From NCBI GenBank assembly GCA_021819225.1, contig JAKARU010000017.1:3893-11979 (forward strand): a DNA stretch of 8,087 nt, given 5' to 3'. The number at the start of each line of letters is the position of its first letter. The stretch's first letter is position 1. A model generated the notes under the pieces. It saw nothing but the letters and a program-made list of their open reading frames with translations. It searched no databases and had not been told where the DNA came from. Below are positions 1-6,263 of the stretch, piece after piece. The translations under genes were made by a program, and so were the position numbers. Origin of the DNA: Thermoplasmata archaeon. Its GTDB lineage: Archaea > Thermoplasmatota > Thermoplasmata > Thermoplasmatales > Thermoplasmataceae.

Positions 1-617
1 TCGGTTTCAATTGCAGTACCACAAATTTCTCCATCTCCCTGATGTCCATGAGGGTCTCCAAATGATACCATTGCACCCTCAACATTGACAGGAAGAATTA
101 TCCTGCTTCCTATCCCTATCATCCTGTTATCCATGTTTCCACCAAAGTGCTGTGGTGGTATCATCCCGTATTCCCCTTCCGAGGGAGAAGTGCCAATTAC
201 TCCAAGAAATGGAACATCCGGTATTTTAATGCCTCTCAAAAACTCCTCATCATCGCACCTCCAGAAGTTTTCAATCTTACTCCATGTTATGACTCTCTCC
301 CCGTACCTGTTTTTGAGGAGTCCAAAATCATTAATTATTGCGCTCCATCCCTCATTTCCCGACTTGATGTCAAGTATTTCTATTTCTATCGAGTCCCCCG
401 GTTCCGATCCAGCTATGTAAATTGGTCCAACAGCACCATCAAAGAGTGATGGATCGATCTTACTGAGGTCGGAAGAACTCATACCTCTTTTTATCTGATT
501 TATTGACGAATCCGGGATTTTGATTCTCACTACCTCTTCTTCTTCTGTTTTTGCTATAGGTTTGTTTGATGATGTCCATTTGAAATGCAGGTTTTCTTTA
601 AGATTTCCATCGATCAT
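1..617 (-). CDS. Acetamidase/formamidase family protein, N-terminal part (gene runs off the window)
   Basis: The minus strand is open from an ATG at 617 to the window edge: 205 codons plus two bases, with the C-terminus missing. An in-frame TAA at 626-624 lies just upstream and no other start codon intervenes, so ATG 617 fixes the N-terminus. The family (FmdA/AmdA) hydrolyses formamide or short amides to ammonia and a carboxylate in the cytosol. Its hallmarks are visible: GGNMD at residues 159-163, and the segment from 188 reading DPHGHQGDGEICGTAIE, a close match to the conserved metal and active-site region. IPPQHFGG precedes the first motif. Family members are usually about 280-320 aa or longer, so roughly two thirds is present. 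The gene diverges from htpX and has its own TATA-like box. The family call is firm, but the true substrate (formamide, acetamide or another amide) cannot be read from this fragment. Confidence 0.9.
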   Translation of the reverse strand, partial: MIDGNLKENLHFKWTSSNKPIAKTEEEEVVRIKIPDSSINQIKRGMSSSDLSKIDPSLFDGAVGPIYIAGSEPGDSIEIEILDIKSGNEGWSAIINDFGLLKNRYGERVITWSKIENFWRCDDEEFLRGIKIPDVPFLGVIGTSPSEGEYGMIPPQHFGGNMDNRMIGIGSRIILPVNVEGAMVSFGDPHGHQGDGEICGTAIET

Positions 618-635
618 TGGTGTTTAAAGACGATT

Positions 636-648
636 TACTATAATAATT
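636..648 (-). promoter_or_regulatory. Candidate TATA box of the amidase gene
   Basis: On the minus strand this reads AATTATTATAGTA, centred about 25 nt before the amidase ATG. Archaeal TATA boxes usually lie about 26 nt before the transcription start, so the transcript would begin at or next to the ATG (leaderless). No Shine-Dalgarno is seen, which agrees. Position and composition are the only evidence. Confidence 0.5.
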
Positions 649-747
649 GTTGTTCTCTCCAGTTAATTGCGGATCTTTCATTGGTTTCTTATATTACATG
701 AACTTAAGTATCGTTTCTCAAAGATCGGTCTTCGAATGTTCCAGATT

Positions 748-763
748 ATTTTATACATTTTAT
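748..763 (+). promoter_or_regulatory. Candidate TATA box of htpX
   Basis: The stretch TTTTATACATTTTATT is centred near 754, about 33 nt before ATG 787, and predicts a transcript start near 780 with a leader of only a few bases. This placement argues against the in-frame upstream starts TTG 667 and ATG 772, which would lie upstream of, or too close to, the promoter. No Shine-Dalgarno precedes ATG 787. Confidence 0.55.
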
Positions 764-786
764 TAACCTTAATGCAATCTCGAAAC

Positions 787-1758
787 ATGAGTTTTACTGC
801 AGTGAAATTGAAGATTGCAGCAATATTTGCAGGAATTGCAATAGCACTCCTGGCAGCCCTCATAATTCTTGGTGTCTCCTACTATTTCTTTGGCGTTCTT
901 CCAACATCTGGCTTCTTTTTTCTCATAATAGTAATGGTTCTTGTCATGGACATAATCCAGTACGCTATTTCACCCTATATAATTTCAAGGATTTATCATC
1001 TCAAGCCTGTTAGCAGGGACGATATGTCAATGGCATGGCTTTATGTGTCCCTTGAAAAGGTCTGCAACCTGAACAATCAGAAGGTACCCATGCTGTTTAT
1101 AGCCGATACTGATATGCCCAACGCATTTGCATTTGGATCCATAATATCTGGTAGAAGGATGGCTATCACCAAGGGTCTTCTCAAAATCCTGAACAAGGAT
1201 GAAATAGAAGCAGTAATGGGTCACGAGATAGGGCATCTAAAGCATCATGATGTCGCACTTCTACTTGCAATTGGCCTTATTCCCACAATACTATTTTACT
1301 TTGGATACACAATGCTCTTTGGCTCCGGCAGGAGAAATGGAGGAAGCATAATTCTAGTTGCAATCGGTCTTGTTGCAGTGAGTTTTATCTTTAATATTAT
1401 GATACTTGGGGTAAACAGAATGAGAGAATCCTATGCAGACCTGAACTCAGCATTGACAATTCCAGGTGCTACGGATAGCCTGCAGACAGCTCTTGCAAAA
1501 ATTGTTGCTTATAGTGGTGGTAATCCGAGAAACCGTGGGTTCAGGAGAAAGTCAACAACCTCGTCCATTTCCAGTATGCTCATGTTTTCAGGCGACAATG
1601 ATGTAAAGGCCTATGACCATATTGCCCTGCTGGAAAGCTGGAAAAGGAAGAAAGTAAGGGTCAAGGACAGCATATTCAGTGATCATCCCCACCCGGCCAA
1701 GAGGATTCAGAATCTTGAGAAGATAAAGCAGGAAAACCAGTCCAAGGGAATTCTATAG
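787..1758 (+). CDS. htpX: HtpX-type membrane zinc metalloprotease (peptidase M48)
   Basis: A 323-aa integral membrane protease that by family knowledge degrades misfolded or damaged membrane proteins. Two membrane segments lie at about residues 10-35 and 43-66. The zinc site HEIGH is at 146-150 (His146, Glu147, His150) and is followed by LKHHD. Two further hydrophobic segments span about 156-178 and 187-208. The third metal ligand is expected to be Glu214 in RMRESYAD (family pattern RExxAD). A C-terminal DHPHPAKRI (299-307) matches the conserved HPxxxxRI element. Length and four-segment topology are normal for HtpX. The open frame extends upstream to TTG 667, but the TATA box at 748-763 and the lack of a ribosome site favour ATG 787. 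The gene is probably monocistronic: it diverges from the amidase and is followed by T-tracts and a new promoter. The protease call is very secure. The orthology-level name htpX is conventional for archaeal homologues. Confidence 0.93.
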   Translation: MSFTAVKLKIAAIFAGIAIALLAALIILGVSYYFFGVLPTSGFFFLIIVMVLVMDIIQYAISPYIISRIYHLKPVSRDDMSMAWLYVSLEKVCNLNNQKVPMLFIADTDMPNAFAFGSIISGRRMAITKGLLKILNKDEIEAVMGHEIGHLKHHDVALLLAIGLIPTILFYFGYTMLFGSGRRNGGSIILVAIGLVAVSFIFNIMILGVNRMRESYADLNSALTIPGATDSLQTALAKIVAYSGGNPRNRGFRRKSTTSSISSMLMFSGDNDVKAYDHIALLESWKRKKVRVKDSIFSDHPHPAKRIQNLEKIKQENQSKGIL

Positions 1759-1828
1759 ATCATTTTTTCAAGAAAATCAAATTATATCCCGGTATTTTCA
1801 CACACTCTGATTCAATTAGAGAAATTAA
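1759..1828 (+). terminator. T-rich stretch behind htpX, possible archaeal terminator
   Basis: A TTTTTT run (1763-1768) begins four bases after the htpX stop codon, and further A/T-rich DNA follows up to the next TATA box. Euryarchaeal RNA polymerase can terminate at oligo-T tracts on the non-template strand without a hairpin. No GC-rich stem is present. The exact end point is unknown. Confidence 0.4.
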
Positions 1829-1840
1829 TTTATATTAAAA
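1829..1840 (+). promoter_or_regulatory. Candidate TATA box of the leader-carA-carB unit
   Basis: TTTATATTAAAA, centred near 1832, predicts transcription from about 1858-1860. The next ATG is at 1865, 33 nt from the box centre, the same spacing as for htpX. It implies an approximately 85-nt transcribed leader ahead of carA, unlike the nearly leaderless neighbours. Confidence 0.6.
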
Positions 1841-1864
1841 TGCAATCCTTCTTTTTAGAGCCAA

Positions 1865-1948
1865 ATGAATACTACAAAGTTTATGCTTGAAAATTTTTTC
1901 TTTGTGGTAGATTCTTTCAGAATTAAATCAGGAGGGTGCCTGAATTGA
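1865..1948 (+). CDS. Possible 27-aa leader peptide upstream of carA
   Basis: An ATG five to seven bases after the predicted transcription start opens a 27-codon frame that ends with TGA at 1946-1948. The peptide begins MNTTKFMLENFFFVVD and ends SGGCLN. The TGA overlaps the carA start codon TTG (1945-1947) in the tetranucleotide TTGA, the arrangement typical of translational coupling. Codons 10-13 contain a T-tract (TTTTTTCTTT, 1894-1903). The carA Shine-Dalgarno lies inside the frame. The peptide resembles no family I know. A frame this short can occur by chance in A/T-rich DNA, so promoter spacing, the stop-start overlap and the RNA folds are the support. It could equally be an untranslated structured leader. 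Confidence 0.45.
   Translation: MNTTKFMLENFFFVVDSFRIKSGGCLN
1870..1943 (+). promoter_or_regulatory. Structured carA leader: three consecutive stem-loops, the last enclosing the ribosome site
   Basis: Stem 1 pairs TACTACAAAG (1870-1879) with CTTTGTGGTA (1900-1909): ten pairs including one G-U, with a 20-nt loop carrying the T6 tract. Stem 2 pairs ATTCT (1911-1915) with AGAAT (1919-1923). Stem 3 pairs TCAGG (1928-1932) with CCTGA (1939-1943), a six-base loop AGGGTG between them, so the GGAGGG ribosome site for carA is part in the stem and part in the loop. The stems are adjacent and do not overlap. All pairing was read by eye and no folding energy was computed. A ribosome translating the leader ORF would open all three. 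Confidence 0.45.
1931..1936 (+). promoter_or_regulatory. Shine-Dalgarno of carA, decides the TTG start
   Basis: GGAGGG ends eight bases before TTG 1945. The other in-frame candidate, GTG 1936, overlaps this motif and so could not use it. This favours TTG 1945 as the carA start, giving an N-terminus MRRYLLLEDGDSF that matches the usual CarA beginning closely. Confidence 0.7.
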
Positions 1949-2991
1949 GGAGATACCTTCTCCTCGAGGATGGTGATTCCTTTGAGGGGAAGGCGTTCGG
2001 GGCGTCTGTTGAAAAACATGGAGATCTGATTTTCACAACATCTGCAACAGGATATTATGAGGCAATGACAGATCCTTCATATGCGGGACAGATAATGGTC
2101 TTTTCATTCCCCTCAATATTTTACTATGAATTCTGGAAGGATAAACCACAGAGCGATGGAATCAAGGCTGAAGGTATAATCGTCAAGGATACAATGTTTC
2201 CTCAGGGAAGAGGTTTTGCTTCAATTGACGGACTGATGAGGCATCAGGGAGTGCCAGGAATTTACGGCATTGATACAAGGAGGCTGGTCAAAAAAATCCG
2301 TGATTCAGGGAATATACGAGGAATCATAACCGATGACCCGGAGAATCATTCCAGTTTCAAAGATCATCCAACACGGAATCTCATAAGGGAAGTCACAAAA
2401 AGATCGGAAATAATTCTTAATAAAGGCATGGACAGGAAGATTCTTTTTGTGGACCTGGGTTCAAAGATAGACCTTCTTGAAAAGGTATCTTCAATGGGTG
2501 AAACACATGTGATAAACCTGGATTCAAGAGTCAGATCCCTTTCCGACTATGATCTAATATTCATATCAAACGGACCGGGTGATCCTTCAGATGCAAGTCT
2601 GTCATCCATTTATAATATGATTAAAAAGGCGGAGGGAAACATTCCAGTGGCAGGAGTATGCATGGGTAATCAGGTAATTGCAGGAGCTCTTGGTGCGAGT
2701 ATTGAAAGGATGACCTTCGGTCACCATGGGATTAACCATGCAGTATCGGATAGAAGAAATATATTCATCACGTCTCACAATCATAATTTCAGGGTTTCAG
2801 AGGAAAGTCTCAGAAATACGGGATTAAAACCGGTTCAGTGGGATCTTAATGATGGGACCGTGGAAATGATTGAGAATATGGAAAAATCAATACTGTCCAT
2901 TCAGTACCACCCGGAAGGATCACCGGGACCTGTGGATCCATCAGGTTTTTTCAGGAAAGTGGAGGAAATGTTCAATGCAATCAGGAACTGA
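1945..2991 (+). CDS. carA: Carbamoyl-phosphate synthase small subunit (glutamine amidotransferase)
   Basis: A 348-aa cytosolic subunit that hydrolyses glutamine and passes ammonia to CarB for carbamoyl phosphate, the precursor of pyrimidines and arginine. The N-terminal CarA domain shows LLLEDGDSFEG, TSATGYYEAMTDPSYAGQ and GIYGIDTRRL. The C-terminal class I amidotransferase domain has the nucleophile Cys239 in GVCMGNQ and the His322-Glu324 pair in YHPEGSPGP; FGHHGINHAV and HNHNF precede the latter. E. coli CarA is 382 aa, so this one is somewhat short. Several usually invariant non-catalytic positions differ: the common GHQ after the Cys is GNQ, QNHG is HNHN, and GGNHPV is GINHAV. The catalytic triad itself is intact, so activity is expected. 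The TTG start is chosen from the ribosome site. Its end overlaps carB by 17 nt, indicating one transcript and coupled translation. Confidence 0.95.
   Translation: MRRYLLLEDGDSFEGKAFGASVEKHGDLIFTTSATGYYEAMTDPSYAGQIMVFSFPSIFYYEFWKDKPQSDGIKAEGIIVKDTMFPQGRGFASIDGLMRHQGVPGIYGIDTRRLVKKIRDSGNIRGIITDDPENHSSFKDHPTRNLIREVTKRSEIILNKGMDRKILFVDLGSKIDLLEKVSSMGETHVINLDSRVRSLSDYDLIFISNGPGDPSDASLSSIYNMIKKAEGNIPVAGVCMGNQVIAGALGASIERMTFGHHGINHAVSDRRNIFITSHNHNFRVSEESLRNTGLKPVQWDLNDGTVEMIENMEKSILSIQYHPEGSPGPVDPSGFFRKVEEMFNAIRN
2961..2965 (+). promoter_or_regulatory. Shine-Dalgarno of carB inside the carA end
   Basis: GGAGG lies nine bases before ATG 2975 within the last codons of carA. It selects ATG 2975 over in-frame ATG 2870, which would lie deep inside carA and add 35 residues that match nothing in CarB. 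Confidence 0.75.
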
Positions 2992-5971
2992 AAGAAGGGT
3001 TCTTGTAATAGGTTCAGGACCTGTGGTGATAGGTCAGGCAGCTGAATTTGATTATGCAGGATCACAGGCATGCAGAATATTGAAGGAACTGGGTTTCTAT
3101 ACTGTTCTCTTAAATTCAAATCCTGCGACCATCCAGACGGATTGGGAAACAGCAGACATGGTCTATATCAAAACTATAAACCTGAAAAATGCCACCGAAA
3201 TAATCCGGGAAGAAAAGATCAATGGTATAGTTCCAGGAATGGCCGGCCAAACAGGTCTTAACATACTTCTGGAACTTTATGATTCAGGTGTTTTGGACAA
3301 GTATAATGTGGAAATTATGGGAACACCACCTGAAGGAATAAGGATGGCAGAGGACAGGGTAAAGTTTCACGAGGCCATGGTCAGTAACGGCATCAAAGTA
3401 CCGGAATCCAGAATAATTCACAGGGAAAAATGGGAGGAGGAACTGGAGGATGTCAATTTTTACCCATTTATTGCGCGGACATCATTTACACTTGGAGGGA
3501 AATCAGGAAAGATACTGGAAAATAAGGATAAAGCAAGAGTTTTCTTTAATTCTATATTCAAAAACGATTCAGTGGCACAGATAGAAATAGAAAGATCGCT
3601 CCAGGGACTCATAGAGATGGAATACGAAGTTATGAGGGATATTGCGGGGAATTCCATAATGGTATGCAATATGGAAAACCTCGACCCAATGGGAGTCCAT
3701 ACCGGGGAAAGTGTGGTTGTAACTCCTTCCCTGACGATCCCTGACAGGCTCCATCAGGAAATGCGAAGGCAGGCTCTTGAAATCGCAGAAATATTGCTGA
3801 TCAGGGGTGCCTGTAATGTTCAGTTTGCTGTTAACCCAAACACCTACGAAATATATGCCATAGAGGCAAATCCAAGAACATCACGATCATCTGCGCTTGC
3901 CTCCAAGGCAACAGGATACCCCATAGCAAAAATAGCAACATACATAATATGCGGATATTCACTCAACGAAATAAAAAATCCGATTACTGGAAACACGTCA
4001 GCTGCATTCGAGCCTTCCCAGGATTACGTGACCGTAAAAATACCTTTATGGCCTGACACGAAATTTCCTGAGGATATGAACATAGGAGTATCAATGAAAT
4101 CCGTCGGAGAGACGATGGGAATCGGGAGAAACTTCGAGGAGGCCTTTCTGAAGGCTGTTGTATCCCTGGAAACCGATCTCTCACAGTACTTCAATGGGGC
4201 CATTTCCATGGAGGAGGTCATAGGAAATCTCTCTCATCCAAACAGCAGGAGATTTACTCATATAATTTCAGCTATTATTAAGGGAATGGATATAAACGAG
4301 ATCAGCAGAATGACAGGGTGGTCTGCCGAGATATTATCAAAAATTGATGGGATTTTAAATAAAATTAACGGGAAAAGGGAAAATGAAATATGGAACAATC
4401 TGAAGGAATATAAAGAAATGGGAATACCTGACAGAATAATATCATGGATAACAGGTAGAAGCGAAAAGGAAATTCTTGATTATAGAATCAGGAATGGAAT
4501 ATTGCCCACTATAAAAACGATCGACTCATCATCGGGTGAATACAGATCAGAAACGAGGTATGCTTATTCTACATATGGAGAGGCTGACGATATTGAACCC
4601 GCATCAACGGAATCAGTTCTTATAATGGGTGCTGGCCCCAATAGAATTGCGCAGGGTCTTGAGTTTGACTATAGTTCTGTAAAGGCTGTGAAGGAAATAA
4701 GAAGAATGGGTATGAGTGCAATTATGATAAATTCAAACCCTGAAACAGTATCCACGGACTTTGACACTTCGGATGAACTCTATTTTGACCCATTGGTGCC
4801 TGAATATGTTTGTGGAATAATCTTGAAGAGGAAGGCAAAAGGGATCATTATACAGTTCTCAGGTCAGACTGGACAGAACATGGCATCCATAATCAATGAG
4901 GTTCTGGGAAGAAGCGTAATTCTTGGTACATCATCAGAATCAATAGAAGAAATTGAAAATAGGGATCTTTTTTCAACCTATCTGAAGGAGAAATCAATTT
5001 TGCAGCCTGAATGGATTTCGGCTCACAATGGTCACGAGATAGAGAAGTCAGCAGATTCAATTGGTTTGCCAGTTATAGTGAGATCAAGTTTCATAATTGG
5101 TGGTTCGTTCTTTAAGATCATCAGGAGCAGGGAAGAACTCTCAAATTACGTAAGGCTGGCTTCCACTGGAAATTATCATGTTTCCAGATACATTGAAGAT
5201 GCAAGGGAATTTGACCTTGATTTCATCAGCAATGGGAAGGAGATCCAGGTGTGTGGAATAATGGAACACCTTGAAGAGGCGGGTGTTCACTCAGGTGATG
5301 CCATCTCCATAATGGGAAGAGGAATCCCGGAGGAATGGATATCTGAAAGAGCTATAGCAATTGCAAGGACGATCGCGATTCATTTCGGGATCTCAGGATT
5401 TGGCAACCTGCAGTTTATGGAAAGGAGAGGGGAGATTTACATAATCGAGATGAATGCCAGGGCGAGCAGGACTATTCCGATCATAAGCAAGTTCACGGGT
5501 ATAAACTGGGTAGGCCTTGGAATAGATGCAATAATGACGGGAAGAATGAAGATTGAGAAACCCCAATACAGCGGTTTCTGTGCAAAAATACCGGTATTTC
5601 CATTTGACAGGTTTGAGAATTTCTCCTTGAGCCTGGGACCTGAAATGAGATCAACAGGAGAGGCTATGGTACTCGGTTCAACAATAGAGGAACTGAGGGA
5701 GAAAATGAAGGAAGAGATTGGATATGGAGGAAGATTCATTCTTTATTCAGGAGGGAAATTTGAATTCCATGATGAAGGTAACATCATAGGCATTAACAGG
5801 GCACAGGTTTCTTCGATCATAAGGGATCAGGGGAGGAACATTACTTATTTCGAAACAGATCTTGCAGATGAAGGAATCAGGGGAATGTGCTATGAAAGGA
5901 AGATTCCAGTCATTCAGGGAAAACGCGCATTTGATTTTTTCAACGGGCAATCAGTATTCCTGAATAATTGA
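2975..5971 (+). CDS. carB: Carbamoyl-phosphate synthase large subunit
   Basis: A 998-aa synthase using bicarbonate, two ATP and ammonia from CarA. The first half (to about residue 400, carboxyphosphate site) begins VLVIGSGPVVIGQAAEFDYAG, with LNSNPATIQTD, Arg168 in the ATP-grasp loop (ARTSFTLGGKSG), ENLDPMGVHTGES, and metal ligands Glu297 and Asn299 in EANPRTSRSSALASKATG. A helical linker/oligomerisation region spans about 410-545. The second half starts near Ser547 (VLIMGAGPNRIAQGLEFDY, NSNPETVSTDFDTSD, MEHLEEAGVHSGD) and has Glu825 and Asn827 as probable metal ligands in EMNARASRT, where most relatives read NPR. After LGPEMRSTGEAM only about 105 residues remain, against about 164 in E. coli (1073 aa), so the allosteric region is short and divergent. 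Start ATG 2975 is set by GGAGG at 2961-2965. Both ATP-grasp halves look complete. Confidence 0.96.
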   Translation: MQSGTERRVLVIGSGPVVIGQAAEFDYAGSQACRILKELGFYTVLLNSNPATIQTDWETADMVYIKTINLKNATEIIREEKINGIVPGMAGQTGLNILLELYDSGVLDKYNVEIMGTPPEGIRMAEDRVKFHEAMVSNGIKVPESRIIHREKWEEELEDVNFYPFIARTSFTLGGKSGKILENKDKARVFFNSIFKNDSVAQIEIERSLQGLIEMEYEVMRDIAGNSIMVCNMENLDPMGVHTGESVVVTPSLTIPDRLHQEMRRQALEIAEILLIRGACNVQFAVNPNTYEIYAIEANPRTSRSSALASKATGYPIAKIATYIICGYSLNEIKNPITGNTSAAFEPSQDYVTVKIPLWPDTKFPEDMNIGVSMKSVGETMGIGRNFEEAFLKAVVSLETDLSQYFNGAISMEEVIGNLSHPNSRRFTHIISAIIKGMDINEISRMTGWSAEILSKIDGILNKINGKRENEIWNNLKEYKEMGIPDRIISWITGRSEKEILDYRIRNGILPTIKTIDSSSGEYRSETRYAYSTYGEADDIEPASTESVLIMGAGPNRIAQGLEFDYSSVKAVKEIRRMGMSAIMINSNPETVSTDFDTSDELYFDPLVPEYVCGIILKRKAKGIIIQFSGQTGQNMASIINEVLGRSVILGTSSESIEEIENRDLFSTYLKEKSILQPEWISAHNGHEIEKSADSIGLPVIVRSSFIIGGSFFKIIRSREELSNYVRLASTGNYHVSRYIEDAREFDLDFISNGKEIQVCGIMEHLEEAGVHSGDAISIMGRGIPEEWISERAIAIARTIAIHFGISGFGNLQFMERRGEIYIIEMNARASRTIPIISKFTGINWVGLGIDAIMTGRMKIEKPQYSGFCAKIPVFPFDRFENFSLSLGPEMRSTGEAMVLGSTIEELREKMKEEIGYGGRFILYSGGKFEFHDEGNIIGINRAQVSSIIRDQGRNITYFETDLADEGIRGMCYERKIPVIQGKRAFDFFNGQSVFLNN

Positions 5972-6100
5972 ATCATTTAAAGCGGCTGATCACAATTTAT
6001 GATTTACTTCTGATGAATTTTTGAACAAGGCGGTGACACCCACTGGAAATTCTATTCAATTGGGGTCAACAAATTGCAAGGGCTGTTCATAGATGTAACA

Positions 6101-6110
6101 TAATATATAG
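6101..6110 (+). promoter_or_regulatory. Orphan TATA-like element between convergent genes
   Basis: TAATATATAG sits where no promoter is needed for a known gene. Read on the plus strand, it would start a transcript near 6131, inside a small hairpin and antisense to the end of amtB. Read on the minus strand, it would start near 6078 and run antisense to the carB end. In A/T-rich DNA such strings arise by chance. Confidence 0.25.
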
Positions 6111-6122
6111 CAAATAGGACAA

Positions 6123-6150
6123 CTCTGGCTCAAGCCATATCATTCCAGAG
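6123..6150. repeat. Short nested inverted repeat in the carB-amtB gap
   Basis: CTCTGG (6123-6128) pairs with CCAGAG (6145-6150) around a 16-nt loop. Alternatively, TGGCT (6126-6130) pairs with AGCCA (6133-6137), with only two bases between the arms. The two folds exclude each other because they share TGG. It could be a 3'-end structure of either convergent transcript or part of a small RNA; no function is shown. Confidence 0.35.
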
Positions 6151-6263
6151 ATTATCACCATCATTGACTCAGTAGACATAATGAAATGGTCCCGGAAGAA
6201 AAATGAATAGATTATGGCTCAAACCAACACACAAACCACGCTTTCCCGAAAAATCATATCTAT

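Larger units (their letters stand above)
5972..6263. other. Convergent intergenic region between carB and amtB
   Basis: These 292 bp contain no convincing gene; only very short frames occur on either strand. A T5 run at 6018-6022 (plus) and, read on the minus strand, T5 runs in 6195-6206 and 6247-6254 are plausible oligo-T terminators for carB and amtB respectively. A TATA-like element and a hairpin lie in the middle and are listed separately. I see no tRNA-like fold and no T-loop consensus. Confidence 0.6.

Noticed and set aside
85..449. Two plus-strand frames of about 100 codons over the first 450 bases
   Set aside because: They are antisense to the amidase frame, whose conserved family motifs are on the minus strand; their translations show no family signal.
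667..786. N-terminal extension of HtpX from TTG 667 or ATG 772
   Set aside because: The TATA box at 748-763 would lie inside or too near such an extension, there is no ribosome site, and the added residues do not resemble the HtpX N-terminus.
1936..1944. GTG 1936 as the carA start
   Set aside because: It overlaps the only Shine-Dalgarno; TTG 1945 has eight-base spacing and gives the usual CarA N-terminus.
2870..2974. Upstream start of carB at ATG 2870
   Set aside because: It lies deep in carA and adds residues unlike CarB; ATG 2975 has GGAGG nine bases upstream.
5972..6263. tRNA or other structural RNA gene in the convergent gap
   Set aside because: No T-loop consensus, acceptor pairing or GC-rich fold is visible.
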